Counted from the first letter of the stretch, positions 15,185 to 24,127 are shown. The stretch: DNA of 64,000 bases from an uncultured Oscillospiraceae bacterium (GCA_900539845.1 UQDP01000011.1:18665-82664); one strand, 5' to 3'. A program made the numbers and translations. The notes: generated by a model from the sequence alone, not told the origin.

Positions 15185-15962
15185 CCTTAAGCTCCTTCAG
15201 CGCCTTTTTAATGTTGTCTGCTCTCATAAGCGCTTCGCCGATCAGTACTGCGTCGGTGCCGTTCTTTTCAAGCGCCTCTGTGTCGGCTCTGCTTTTCACT
15301 CCGCTTTCCGAAACAAAAAGAATGTCGTCAGGTATAATACTACGAAACCGAAGCGAGTTGTTCACATCCACTGAAAAGTCCTTGAGATTTCTGTTGTTTA
15401 CGCCGATCATTCTTGCGCCCGCTTCAAGCGCGGATTCGATCTCCGCCTCATCGTGCGCCTCGGCAAGGGCGCTGATTCCGAGTGCGTCGCATATTGAAAT
15501 ATACGCTTTCAGCTGTTGTGTGTCAAGCAGGGAGCATATCAGCAGCACGGCTTTCGCGCCGAGCAGCTTTGCTTCGAATATCTGATAGCTGCAAACGGTG
15601 AAATCCTTTCTTAATACGGGGATCTGAACTTCATTCGCGATCTCTTTCAGGTATTCATCTTTTCCCAAAAACCAGTTCGGCTCCGTCAGGCAGGATATGC
15701 AGTCCGCTCCTGCCGCTTCGTACTGCTTTGCGGTTTCAATATATTTAAAATCGCGCGATATAATTCCCTTTGACGGACTCGCTTTTTTAATCTCGCAGAT
15801 AAAGGAAAGCCCCGATTTTTTCAGTGCCTCTTCAAACTCAAAGCCGCCTTTTTTCATGGCAAGTGCCTTTGCTTTTACCTGTGGCGGCGGCGTTCGGCGC
15901 ATGATTTCCGCATATCTCTGCCGTGTGTTTTCGGCAATGCGGTTCAAAATGTTATCACTCAT
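15177..15962 (-). CDS. trpC: indole-3-glycerol phosphate synthase
   Basis: 261 residues, a TIM barrel. Seen: CEIKKASPSKGII with the substrate-binding Lys residues, LRKDFTVCSYQIFEAKLLGA, GVNNRNLKDFSVD, and VSESGVKSRAD with the phosphate-binding loop. It closes the indole ring from CdRP. Overlaps trpD and trpF by 8 nt. Confidence 0.97.
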   Translation of the reverse strand: MSDNILNRIAENTRQRYAEIMRRTPPPQVKAKALAMKKGGFEFEEALKKSGLSFICEIKKASPSKGIISRDFKYIETAKQYEAAGADCISCLTEPNWFLGKDEYLKEIANEVQIPVLRKDFTVCSYQIFEAKLLGAKAVLLICSLLDTQQLKAYISICDALGISALAEAHDEAEIESALEAGARMIGVNNRNLKDFSVDVNNSLRFRSIIPDDILFVSESGVKSRADTEALEKNGTDAVLIGEALMRADNIKKALKELKGE

Positions 15963-16968
15963 TTGTTATCCTTATAAAATCCTCAAGCGCTTTGAGCGCC
16001 TTTTTGTTGTCTATTGCCTGTTCCGCGCGTTTCATGGCGTCCGCCAGCGTGATGTGCCCCTTTTCCGCAACATATATGCCTGCACCTGCATTGAGCACAA
16101 CCGCCGTTCTCTGCGCATAGGTTCCCTTGCCGGAAAGCACATTTTTTGTTATCTGCGCGTTTTCCTGCGGAGAGCCGCCCTTAAGCTCGGATTTTTCACA
16201 TCGTTTGTATCCGAATTCCTCCGGCGTTATGGTGTAATAGCTTATATTGCCGTTTCTCACCTCGGCAACGCTTGTTTCGCCGCAGGCGCTTATTTCGTCC
16301 AGGCAGTCGTTTCCGTAGACCACAAGCGCATCCGTAACTCCGAGCTTGACGAGCGCTTTCGCCACCTTTTCCACAAAATCATTGCTGAAAACACCAAGCA
16401 CCATCATTCTTGCCCCTGCCGGATTTGTGAGAGGACCTAAAATATTAAACACCGTTCGGATGCCGATCTCTTTTCGGACAGGACCCACATATCTCATTGC
16501 CGAATGGTACTTCTGTGCAAAAAGAAAGCTTATATTATCCTCCTCAAGTGCTTTTTCCATGACCTGCGGTTCGGCGGAAATGTTGACTCCGAGCGCCTCC
16601 AGGCAGTCTGCCGCTCCGCTGCTTGATGACGCCGCCCTGTTTCCGTGTTTGGCTATTTTTATGCCGTCACCTGCAAGCACGAATGCCGCCGTTGTGGAGA
16701 TGTTGAAGCTTTGGGATCTGTCGCCGCCTGTTCCCACTATGTCCAGCGTATCGCAGTCCGTATCCATTTTTAGCGCCTTGCTGCGCATACCGTCCGCGCA
16801 GCCGGCGATCTCCTCGTCTGTTTCTCCCTTCATTGCAAGGGCTGTAAGAAAGGCAGAGACCATTTCGGGCGAGCATGCGCCGCTCATGATCTCGGATACC
16901 GCTGTTTTGGCTTCATTATAGGAAAGGTCTTCTCTTGCCGCGACCTTTGAAAGTAAAGTTTTAATCAT
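15955..16968 (-). CDS. trpD: anthranilate phosphoribosyltransferase
   Basis: 337 residues. The PRPP-binding loop is DIVGTGGDRSQSFNIST (about residue 80), followed by KHGNRAASSSSGAAD and the anthranilate-site region RKEIGIRTVFNILGPLTNPA. It is not fused to TrpG. Overlaps trpG and trpC by 8 nt. Confidence 0.97.
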   Translation of the reverse strand: MIKTLLSKVAAREDLSYNEAKTAVSEIMSGACSPEMVSAFLTALAMKGETDEEIAGCADGMRSKALKMDTDCDTLDIVGTGGDRSQSFNISTTAAFVLAGDGIKIAKHGNRAASSSSGAADCLEALGVNISAEPQVMEKALEEDNISFLFAQKYHSAMRYVGPVRKEIGIRTVFNILGPLTNPAGARMMVLGVFSNDFVEKVAKALVKLGVTDALVVYGNDCLDEISACGETSVAEVRNGNISYYTITPEEFGYKRCEKSELKGGSPQENAQITKNVLSGKGTYAQRTAVVLNAGAGIYVAEKGHITLADAMKRAEQAIDNKKALKALEDFIRITNE

Positions 16969-17539
16969 GATCGTTTCCTCCTAAAAAATTCTGAATGATT
17001 CTGCCGCCCTGCTCAGTCAGCACCGATTCGGGATGAAACTGCACTCCGTATACAGGCAGATATCTGTGTTCTACCGCCATGATCTCTCCGTCATCGGTTT
17101 GGGCGGTTATTTTAAGCACATCGGGCAGGCTTTCCTTTTTCGCCGCCAGCGAATGGTATCTTGCCGCTTTTATCCTCTGCGGCAGTCCTCTGAACAAAAC
17201 CGACTGCGTGTCAACAGCACATTCGCTCTGCCTGCCGTGCATAAGCTGTTTTGCGTATCCGATCTCTGCGCCGAACGCTTCGCATATTGCCTGATGACCG
17301 AGACATACGCCCAGTATTTTTGATTCGGATGAGAGCTGTTTCACAACTTCTTCGCAGATTCCGGCGTTTCCCGGCGTGCCCGGTCCCGGTGAAAGAATGA
17401 TATATTCCGGCGCAAGCCTTTCGATTTCGCTCACGCGCATCTCATCGTTTCTGATCACTTTTATATCCGTGCGGAAAGTGCCTATAAGCTGATAAAGATT
17501 ATAGGAAAAGGAATCGTAATTATCGATCAGCAGAATCAT
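16961..17539 (-). CDS. trpG: anthranilate synthase glutamine amidotransferase subunit
   Basis: 192 residues from ATG 17539, selected because GGAGGTGAACCGA stands directly before it inside the end of trpE. Class I glutamine amidotransferase: oxyanion loop SPGPGTP, nucleophile Cys in GVCLGHQAI, and the catalytic pair in VQFHPESVLTE. It delivers ammonia to TrpE. Confidence 0.96.
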   Translation of the reverse strand: MILLIDNYDSFSYNLYQLIGTFRTDIKVIRNDEMRVSEIERLAPEYIILSPGPGTPGNAGICEEVVKQLSSESKILGVCLGHQAICEAFGAEIGYAKQLMHGRQSECAVDTQSVLFRGLPQRIKAARYHSLAAKKESLPDVLKITAQTDDGEIMAVEHRYLPVYGVQFHPESVLTEQGGRIIQNFLGGNDHD

Positions 17540-19001
17540 TCGGTTCACCTCCGCTCGCCTCAAGCGCTTTCATAACGGCTCGCGCCTTGTTTATGCATTC
17601 TCTGTTTTCTTTTTCGGGAACGGAATCCGCCACGATTCCCGCGCCGGAACGGATATAAACGCGTCCGTTCTTTTTGTAAGCCAGCCTGATTGCAATGCAA
17701 ACATCCGCGTTGCCCGAAAGGTCTATATATCCAACTGCGCCGCCGTAGATACCGCGCCTGTTGTTTTCAAGCTCGTTGATGATTTCCATAGCCCTTATCT
17801 TGGGCGCGCCGGAGAGCGTTCCTGCGGGCAGCACGGCGTCTATGGCGTCCAGCGCCGTATAACCTTTTTTTATCTGCCCTTTTACCGTTGAGCCTATGTG
17901 CATCACGTGGCTGAATTTCAGAATATTCATATACTGCTCAACCTCAACGCTGCCGAATTCGCTTATCCTGCCAAGATCGTTCCTGCCGAGGTCAACGAGC
18001 ATGTTGTGCTCCGAAAGCTCCTTCTCATCGGCAAGAAGCTCCTTTTCAAGCCGCAGATCTTCTTCTTTGGTTTTACCTCTCGGTCTTGTGCCGGCAAGGG
18101 GATAGGTGTAGAGTGTGCCGTTTGTCAGCTTAACAAGCGTTTCGGGCGAGGCGCCCGCCATTTCCATGCTGTCTGATGAAAAATAAAACATATACGGGCT
18201 GGGATTGACTGTTTTTAGTTTTTCGTACGTGTAAAGAAGCGAGCCGTCCATTTCAGCTTCCAGACGGTTTGAGAGCACCGCCTGAAAAATATCGCCCTCT
18301 TTTATATAATGCTTTGCCTTTTCCACCATTTTTCCGTATTCATCTGCATTGAAAAGCGGTCTGAACGGTGATCTCAGTTTCGGCATTTCAATATCTGCCT
18401 CTTCGCCGTTTTTCAGAACATCAAGCATGATCTCTATTTCTTTAACTGCACGCGCATAGTTTTCTTCAACTTTATCGGTCTGCATATTGCAGATGAGGAA
18501 AATGCCGGAATTCTGATTGTCAAAAGCGATTACCTTATCAAACAGCATCAGATCCATATCGTTAAAATGGGAATCGTCCTCTGCGTCAAGCGACAGACGC
18601 GGTTCTGCGTATTTGGCGTAATCGTAGCCGAAATAGCCTACAAGTCCTCCTGTAAAGGTCGGGAGATAGGGAAGCGAAGGGCTGTTGTGACGTTCCAAAA
18701 TATCGCAAACATATTTTTGCGGCGTTCCTTTTATTCGCTTTACGCCGTATTCGTCCGTTATTCTTATTTCGTAATTTTTACAGGTTATCTCAAGCTTGGG
18801 GTCGTACCCCAGAAAGGTGTATCTGCCCCATCGCTGTCTGTCCTCGCACGATTCAAGCATATAACAGTGCGAGCTGATTTTTTTCAGCTTTTTTATTGCC
18901 GCCTGCGGCGTCAGGTCCAGTCTGATCTGTGCCGATACGGGAATGGTTCGGTATTTTTTTGCAAGTTCTTTGATCTCTGAAACAGAAGGTCTTAAATCCA
19001 T
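17520..19001 (-). CDS. trpE: anthranilate synthase component I
   Basis: 493 residues from ATG 19001 (GGAGGAG 6 nt upstream); the frame remains open 42 nt further but has no site. The chorismate-binding domain shows GDIFQAVLSNRLE, YPLAGTRPRGKTKEED, LVDLGRNDLGR, AGTLSGAPKIRAMEI and the ending IRSGAGIVADS. The N-terminal domain with the Trp feedback site is in front (LESCED region). First gene of the operon, directly after the T-box. Confidence 0.97.
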   Translation of the reverse strand: MDLRPSVSEIKELAKKYRTIPVSAQIRLDLTPQAAIKKLKKISSHCYMLESCEDRQRWGRYTFLGYDPKLEITCKNYEIRITDEYGVKRIKGTPQKYVCDILERHNSPSLPYLPTFTGGLVGYFGYDYAKYAEPRLSLDAEDDSHFNDMDLMLFDKVIAFDNQNSGIFLICNMQTDKVEENYARAVKEIEIMLDVLKNGEEADIEMPKLRSPFRPLFNADEYGKMVEKAKHYIKEGDIFQAVLSNRLEAEMDGSLLYTYEKLKTVNPSPYMFYFSSDSMEMAGASPETLVKLTNGTLYTYPLAGTRPRGKTKEEDLRLEKELLADEKELSEHNMLVDLGRNDLGRISEFGSVEVEQYMNILKFSHVMHIGSTVKGQIKKGYTALDAIDAVLPAGTLSGAPKIRAMEIINELENNRRGIYGGAVGYIDLSGNADVCIAIRLAYKKNGRVYIRSGAGIVADSVPEKENRECINKARAVMKALEASGGEPNDSADR

Positions 19002-19051
19002 ACAGCACTCCTCCGAAAAAATATATTTCGCAGAGAAGGGCACGAAAAAAC

Positions 19052-19325
19052 AAAAAGCCCCGGCAGTATATTACAAAGAATATACTGCCGGGGACGAATC
19101 ATTCGCGGTGCCACCCCGTTTTGCGGAAAAATCCGCACTCTCTGCGAGGTACCAACATACCTCCGGCCACTGACGCAGGCCTCGCGTTGCGTGATACTCG
19201 GCAAAAATGCCTTTGAACGCACCCTCAGCGGTCCATTTAGCAAGCCGTTTACTGCCACTTCCCAGCAACGTGGCTCTCTGTGAGTTCGTATCCTGCTTTT
19301 ATCTCCGCCTCATCGGTTTGGGGAT
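19052..19325 (-). promoter_or_regulatory. T-box riboswitch controlling the trp operon
   Basis: Minus strand: the T-box sequence GGGGTGGCACCGCG lies at 19117-19104, followed by a terminator hairpin CCCCGGCAGTATATT/AATATACTGCCGGGG (19093-19057) and a U-run. Upstream the leader contains GAGAGCC of stem I. A TGG at 19169-19167 is a plausible specifier codon for tRNA-Trp, which fits the operon. Uncharged tRNA-Trp would pair with the T-box and prevent termination. Confidence 0.93.
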
Positions 19326-19403
19326 ATTTGGTTGTTAAAATAATCATATCATCGTTTTGCCCGTTTGTCAAGCGCACGGTAAAGAATTTTTAAAGTCAAC
19401 GTG

Positions 19404-20627
19404 TTACCAGCCGAGACGCACGATCGTGATGGTGCAGCTTCCCGTGCCGCCTCTGAGCGCGGCATTGTGACCCTCGGGCGTGTAAATATCGATTCTTCCT
19501 TCTTTGGAAAGTTTGCTGCCGCCGCGGTCAACTACCGTGTAATTGATTCCGTCAACGTTGATTACAGATCCGAGCGGAAGCCAGTTGCAGGCAACATAAT
19601 ACGGGTTTGGCATTCCGTTATATACCTTTTTGCCGGAAGCCGTTACACCGTTTGATTTGCCGCAGCATATAGCGCAGGCACAATAATGTGTGTATTTACC
19701 TTTGATCTTCTGACCGAGTGTGTAACCGTTTTTTGACTGAACACCGTTTGGTTCAACGCCCGGTGTTTTGGTGCCGGTATATTTGACCTCGGTTACAGGC
19801 TGCCTTGTTACGGTAGAAGCAAGCTCTTCTCTTGCGCTTTCCTCGCCGTTTACATAAGTTATTTTATATGTTACTACCTTTTCGCCGTCCACGCCCTGTG
19901 TTTCGGTTCTTGTTTCGCCGATCTCAAGGTCGCTGTCCGTTTTGGTCTGCGTATCATGCTCGATTGTTTCGGTTACGGTAACGGTTTTGATTTCCGTTCG
20001 GAAAACAGTTATAACAGTTCCGTCCTCAACAACTGCATCGGCAGCAGGTTCGCAGTAATCGTTATCACCAAGTGTGATTCCAGCAAGAGAAATAACTTGA
20101 GCAACCGTTACGGAGGAAACCTTTAAGCTGTAGGTTTCACCGTCTGCATAAACGGTTACCGAGTTGGGTGCCGTAACGGTAATTACCATTCCGTTTTCAA
20201 CGGCATTATTTGTATCATAGTTGAGCGTGCAGCCTGTAATGTCCATTTCAAGTTCTGCAAACGCCTCGCCTACGGTATCCGCATAAACATCGTATGCTTT
20301 GATAACATCGCCCGTTTTTATATTAACGGTGTTTAATCTGTCCACAACGATCGTGCCGCCCTCGCCGGCAGTGAAGCCTGCGATATTCAGCCTGTCATTG
20401 GGGCCGAGAGTGATATTTGCCTCTTCAAGGATTTCGATAGGTTCTGTTTCTTCTGTTGCAACCGTGTATTCCGTACCGTTGTCGTTGATAACAACATTGT
20501 ATTCTGACACAATATCAGCAAATGCGTTTGTGGCAAAGATACAAAAGATAAGAATGAACGCGGTTACCGCTGCAACCATTGCTCTTGATATATGCTTTAA
20601 TGACGCAGCGCGTGATTCATTAATCAT
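19404..20627 (-). CDS. secreted G5/3D-domain cell-wall protein (YabE-like)
   Basis: 407 residues. One N-terminal membrane segment (about 18-37) exports or anchors it. Two or three ubiquitin-like DUF348 repeats follow (about 40-205; e.g. ILEEANITLGPNDR, AQVISLAGITLGDND), then a G5 domain (about 205-285) and a C-terminal 3D domain (about 315-405) with the Asp of VVDRGG and GRIDIYTPEG. Such proteins resemble resuscitation factors and cut or bind peptidoglycan. GGAGATTAAG precedes the ATG. Preceded by a long leader and a perfect promoter. Confidence 0.88.
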   Translation of the reverse strand: MINESRAASLKHISRAMVAAVTAFILIFCIFATNAFADIVSEYNVVINDNGTEYTVATEETEPIEILEEANITLGPNDRLNIAGFTAGEGGTIVVDRLNTVNIKTGDVIKAYDVYADTVGEAFAELEMDITGCTLNYDTNNAVENGMVITVTAPNSVTVYADGETYSLKVSSVTVAQVISLAGITLGDNDYCEPAADAVVEDGTVITVFRTEIKTVTVTETIEHDTQTKTDSDLEIGETRTETQGVDGEKVVTYKITYVNGEESAREELASTVTRQPVTEVKYTGTKTPGVEPNGVQSKNGYTLGQKIKGKYTHYCACAICCGKSNGVTASGKKVYNGMPNPYYVACNWLPLGSVINVDGINYTVVDRGGSKLSKEGRIDIYTPEGHNAALRGGTGSCTITIVRLGW

Positions 20628-20809
20628 CTTAATCTCCTTTTATTTGCACTTGAGCCATAATATTGGCTGTGCTGAAATCAGCGCAATCATTCTGTATTTG
20701 AGCATTTATTTGCCTGCTCATAATCATTGTGCCGGGCGAAATGGATTCGCCTTCAGAGCCTGTGTTTGTTTAGAACACCCGGCGCTCTGCCTTTAGTATT
20801 TCTCAAGCT
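20628..20809 (-). promoter_or_regulatory. long, possibly structured leader of the G5/3D gene
   Basis: About 180 nt of 5' UTR between the predicted start of transcription and the ATG. Minus-strand stems can be drawn: CAGAGC with GCTCTG around a GTGTT/AACAC hairpin, GGCGAA/TTCGCC, and AGCC/GGCT near the ribosome binding site. Genes of this kind in Firmicutes are often under c-di-AMP (ydaO) riboswitches, but I do not find that consensus here. Class unknown. Confidence 0.45.
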
Positions 20810-20815
20810 TTTGGC

Positions 20816-20844
20816 ATTATAGTCATTTTTGCATAAGGTGTCAA
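20816..20844 (-). promoter_or_regulatory. sigma-A-type promoter of the G5/3D gene
   Basis: Minus strand TTGACA (20844-20839), 17-nt spacer, TATAAT (20821-20816): full consensus. Confidence 0.85.
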
Positions 20845-21307
20845 GGCGTAAAAAAAGATTTTTTTGTGCAATGTGTACAAGGCACAAAAAGGTTACAGGG
20901 TTGTAACCTTTACTGCCAATCAATATATTGTGGTTTTTGATTTTATCACACTAAATCGTAAAAGCGATTTTTTGGTCAATTTCCCAGAAATCGCCGAAAC
21001 GCTCTTTATTATTTTGTAACTTTTTAAAATCAAAAAGTTAAAAATAACTATATATTGTATATGAAATGCAAAATGACGAGATTGCACATCAATATATAGA
21101 CTTAACTTTTGTAACCTTTTTGTGATAAAACGGAAAATTTTACATATATATAAATAAGTATATTAATTAATATATTATATATACTTAATTACATTATAAT
21201 ATGCAAAAAAACGGTTTAGACAGCACCTGCTGTTTTGCCCTTTTTTCTGCGTTTTTTGATTGACAATAAAAGGAGTATAATATATAATATGACGTAAGAA
21301 AAAATCT
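20845..21307. other. AT-rich intergenic region, no gene seen
   Basis: Very AT-rich. A hairpin AAAGGTTAC...GTAACCTTT is at 20888-20910, and the string TGTAACCTTTTTGTG recurs near 21111-21125. Promoter-like TTGACA...TATAAT (21261-21290 region) may drive the tRNA-Arg on the plus strand. Otherwise nothing recognised. Confidence 0.5.
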
Positions 21308-21384
21308 GTCTCAGTAGCTCAGTTGGATAGAGCGACCGCCTCCTAAGCGGTAGGTCGGAGGTTCGAATCCCCTCTGGGACGCCA
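21308..21384 (+). tRNA. tRNA-Arg (anticodon CCT)
   Basis: Full cloverleaf: acceptor GTCTCAG/CTGGGAC, anticodon arm CCGCC-TCCTAAG with anticodon CCT, T loop TTCGAAT, encoded CCA end. Reads AGG codons. Confidence 0.95.
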
Positions 21385-21385
21385 T

Positions 21386-21422
21386 GCCGGAGCAAAGCAA
21401 TTTCTGCTCCGGCTTATTTTTT
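21386..21422 (+). terminator. terminator of tRNA-Arg
   Basis: GCCGGAGCA...TGCTCCGGC hairpin followed by a T-rich run. Confidence 0.8.
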
Positions 21423-21429
21423 ATAACGA

Positions 21430-21466
21430 AAAAAGAACCCGCCACAGGATGCTTCCCTGCGGCGGG
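21430..21466 (-). terminator. terminator of the phosphodiesterase-type lipoprotein gene
   Basis: Minus strand CCCGCCGCAGG...CCTGTGGCGGG followed by TTCTTTTTT, just after the gene ending at 21482. Confidence 0.85.
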
Positions 21467-21481
21467 CTGAATTGTATTCGG

Positions 21482-22495
21482 TTACTTGGTCAGCGCGAAG
21501 TTTTTGTTTTCCTCGTTGATTTCAACAGGTTTGTTGCTGGCAAGCCAAGTCATTCGCTCAAACGGGGTCTGCCCGCCATGGCTCGTTTCGGTGCCGCCGT
21601 GATCTGTTGAGATGATGATCAGCCAGTCCTCTTCGGCATATGTGCTGCGTGATTCAATGGTCTTAACGATTTCATATCCCCAGCTGTCCGCTGTTTTGCA
21701 AGCCTCAATATAGGCTTCGTTCTGATTTCCGAAGCCGGTGTCATGACCTGCATGATCCGCATGCTCAAAGGTAAAGAAGATCACATCGGGATCATCCTGC
21801 GCGGCTTTCTGGATTCCCTGCGGCTTGGAAACATATGAAAGTATCTGATAATATGTTGCGGCGTCGTCTATCTGATGCGTGTATTCCACCGGCAATCCCG
21901 TTTCGATAGATGAAACGATGTCCGGCTGATAGCTCGTTGCCGTATGCTCGCGCCAGGAGGTAGTAAACGAAGCCTGCCTGCCTGTTTCGGCGATTTTGGT
22001 GAGAAAGGTTTTGGCATTCGGGTCTTTTGTCTGACCGTTATCATTAATCCCGTTATAGTCTGCCCAGCCGCCGGTGAGCATAGCCATCCAGCTCGGCGCA
22101 GTCGATGTTGCCTGCTCGTTTACTCCTGAAACACCGCCTGAAAATGTGTGATAAAGACCGCCCATGCTGCTGACATACATGATAGCGCTGTCTTGCATAT
22201 CCTTGATATTTTCAAGTCCGTCAGCCCGGAAACCGTCATAGCCCAGAAAGATTGCCTTTTTAACGGTTTTTCCCTCCGGCAGAGGCGCTTCAAAATGCTC
22301 TGTTATCAGCTTGTGGATGATCGTCTGCGGCAGAGCGTCCTCCACCGTGCTGTCGAAAATTCCCATTGCCTCAATTTCCGAAGCATATGTATCTTCGTTC
22401 TTTGTTTCCTTGCTGCAGGCACACAGCGTGCAAAGGCAAAGCGCTGTGGCAAGAATCACGGCAGCTAATCTGCATAATGCTTTTTTCCTTTTCAT
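21482..22495 (-). CDS. alkaline-phosphatase-superfamily lipoprotein (phosphodiesterase/nucleotide pyrophosphatase type)
   Basis: 337 residues from ATG 22495 (AGAGGG upstream); an upstream in-frame extension of 20 codons lacks a site. N-terminal lipoprotein signal with lipobox LCAC at about residue 27. Metal-binding pattern of the superfamily: GYDGFRADG (first Asp), ATSTAPSWMAMLTGG (nucleophile region), FEHADHAGHDTGFG (Asp/His) and STDHGGTETSHGG (Asp/His). It should hydrolyse a phosphoester or phosphonate outside the cell; the substrate is unknown. Single gene with its own terminator. Confidence 0.8.
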   Translation of the reverse strand: MKRKKALCRLAAVILATALCLCTLCACSKETKNEDTYASEIEAMGIFDSTVEDALPQTIIHKLITEHFEAPLPEGKTVKKAIFLGYDGFRADGLENIKDMQDSAIMYVSSMGGLYHTFSGGVSGVNEQATSTAPSWMAMLTGGWADYNGINDNGQTKDPNAKTFLTKIAETGRQASFTTSWREHTATSYQPDIVSSIETGLPVEYTHQIDDAATYYQILSYVSKPQGIQKAAQDDPDVIFFTFEHADHAGHDTGFGNQNEAYIEACKTADSWGYEIVKTIESRSTYAEEDWLIIISTDHGGTETSHGGQTPFERMTWLASNKPVEINEENKNFALTK

Positions 22496-22631
22496 AATTT
22501 TTACCCTCTCTTTCATAAAATCTGCGGCGGCTTGCCGCATATCTCTCAATTCCAATTATATACAAATCAATGTTGTTTTTTCAATTCAAAAATTGGAAAT
22601 AATGAACGAAAAATGAATAATTAATTTTTTC

Positions 22632-22662
22632 TTGACTTAAAGTATACTTAAGGTTTTATAAT
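22632..22662 (+). promoter_or_regulatory. promoter of the DUF362 gene
   Basis: TTGACT (22632-22637), 19-nt spacer, TATAAT (22657-22662). The long spacer suggests moderate strength or activator dependence. Confidence 0.55.
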
Positions 22663-22706
22663 ATAGTTGAACGCAATATGGTTTAACTATTAAGGAGGAA
22701 TTTGTT

Positions 22707-23711
22707 ATGTCAGAGAAAAATGCCGTTCCGGGAAAAGGCGGCGAACGCTATATTCCTTATGATGAACGCACAGGGCCGGAATCAACAGTCTATTTTACAA
22801 AAGATCTTTCAGCCGAAGGCTTGCGCCGGATTTTTGAACGCGTTTCTGCGCCGCTCAGCGGAAAGATAGCTGTAAAGCTGCACACCGGAGAGCCGCATGG
22901 GCCTAACATTATTCCGCGCCCATGGGTTGAAGATTTGATCAAGACGGATCTGCCGGATGCTTCCATAGTTGAAACGAACACCTATTATGAGGGTGGAAGA
23001 TATACCACCGAACAGCACCGTGAAACATTAAAGACCAACGGCTGGACTTTCTGCCCGGTAGATATTATGGATGAGGACGGCACTGCCGCGCTTCCCGTCA
23101 AGGGCGGAAAATGGTTTGATGAAATGGTGATGGGCAAAAACATTCTCAACTATGATTCGCTTCTTGTGCTCACGCATTTTAAAGGTCACACAATGGGCGG
23201 ATTCGGCGGCTCGAATAAAAATATAGGCATTGGCTGTGCAGACGGCAGAATCGGCAAAAAGATGATTCACACCGTGGAAGGCTCAAACGATATGTGGAGC
23301 ATTGCTGAGGAAGAATTTATGGAGAGAATGACGGAATCCGCCAAGGCAACGGTCGATCACTTCAAAGATCATATCACGTTTGTTAATGTTATGCGGAATA
23401 TGAGTGTGTCCTGTGACTGCGAGGGAGTGGACGCCGCGCCGGTCGTAACGCCGAATGTCGGTATCGTTGCGTCAACGGATATTCTTGCGGTTGATCAGGC
23501 GTGTGTGGATCTTGTTTACGCGATGAAAGCGGATGAGCGTCATGACCTTGTGGAGAGAATAGAAACACGCCATGGTCTGCGCCAGCTTTCCTATATGAAA
23601 GAGCTGGGAATGGGCAATGACAGATATAAGCTTATCGATATCGACAACGGCGACCGCGAGATATCGCTTAAAGACGCAGTTAAAGATGTTGTGCCGTTTA
23701 AAGCGGAATAA
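22707..23711 (+). CDS. DUF362-domain protein
   Basis: 334 residues; AAGGAGG 8 nt before the ATG. The DUF362 signature is present: IAVKLHTGEPHGPN near residue 55, LTHFKGHTMGGFGGSNKNIG (about 152-171) and VDQACVDLVYAM near 265. Many DUF362 proteins carry a C-terminal 4Fe-4S ferredoxin domain; here no CxxCxxC cluster motif is seen, so it is the short form. Biochemical role unknown. Monocistronic; its terminator is the one duplicated around repeat element A. Confidence 0.85.
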   Translation: MSEKNAVPGKGGERYIPYDERTGPESTVYFTKDLSAEGLRRIFERVSAPLSGKIAVKLHTGEPHGPNIIPRPWVEDLIKTDLPDASIVETNTYYEGGRYTTEQHRETLKTNGWTFCPVDIMDEDGTAALPVKGGKWFDEMVMGKNILNYDSLLVLTHFKGHTMGGFGGSNKNIGIGCADGRIGKKMIHTVEGSNDMWSIAEEEFMERMTESAKATVDHFKDHITFVNVMRNMSVSCDCEGVDAAPVVTPNVGIVASTDILAVDQACVDLVYAMKADERHDLVERIETRHGLRQLSYMKELGMGNDRYKLIDIDNGDREISLKDAVKDVVPFKAE

Positions 23712-23723
23712 ATATCTTTTAAT

Positions 23724-23749
23724 AAACGCCTTGCGTAAGCAGGGCGTTT
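23724..23749. terminator. DUF362 terminator hairpin, left copy of exact 26-bp duplication
   Basis: AAACGCC...GGGCGTTT hairpin. An identical 26-bp copy stands at 24037-24062, with repeat element A between them. The left copy has lost the T-run, which now follows the right copy. Confidence 0.9.
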
Positions 23750-24036
23750 CAGGCTGTCGATAAAGTCGGCTGAACCGCGCGAAAAAATAAACCCGTCTTA
23801 TAAATAGATAATTGCAGAGGAGCGATGCAGACATCGCTCCTTTTTAGTCTTTACAAAGGAATGAAGCCGCTCAAGTTGAGGACTTGAGCGGCTTTGCGCT
23901 TTCCGCCTTTGCCAATTCTACCGTACCATCGTACGCCGACGAATTGTCAAATGCGAAATTCAGCTCGATTTCTCGAACCCTGTTCAGCGTGTAGGGGTAC
24001 ATACTTTTCTTATTTTATAACTTTTTCTACACGCTG
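23750..24036 (+). repeat. terminator-associated dispersed element, copy A (287 bp)
   Basis: Begins CAGGCTGTCGATAAAGTCGG and ends CTACACGCTG. Internal hairpins in order: GGAGCGATG/CATCGCTCC, AAGCCGCTCAAG/CTTGAGCGGCTT, CAATTC(CGTAC/GTACG)GAATTG, and the terminal CAGCGTGTAG/CTACACGCTG. Conserved single-stranded blocks: GCGCTTTCCG and AAATTCAGCTCGATTTCTCG. No ORF. Flanked on both sides by the same 26-bp terminator hairpin. Ends are weakly inverted (CAGGCTGT / ACACGCTG). Related to copies at 34579, 41623 and 49657. Confidence 0.9.
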
Positions 24037-24062
24037 AAACGCCTTGCGTAAGCAGGGCGTTT
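24037..24062. terminator. terminator hairpin, right copy of 26-bp duplication
   Basis: Identical to 23724-23749 and followed by a T-rich run, so this copy probably still terminates transcripts. Confidence 0.9.
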
Positions 24063-24127
24063 ATTTTTTTTGCTTGCGAGGAACAAGCAAAGTAAAAAAA
24101 TTTTTTTGTTAAGTTGCTAAACAATGC

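Noticed and set aside
20628..20809. c-di-AMP (ydaO) riboswitch
   Set aside because: Context fits but the conserved sequence blocks are not found; kept only as an unassigned leader.
23750..24036. Group IIC intron remnant, since those insert after terminators
   Set aside because: No domain V motif or intron ends, and introns do not duplicate the hairpin.
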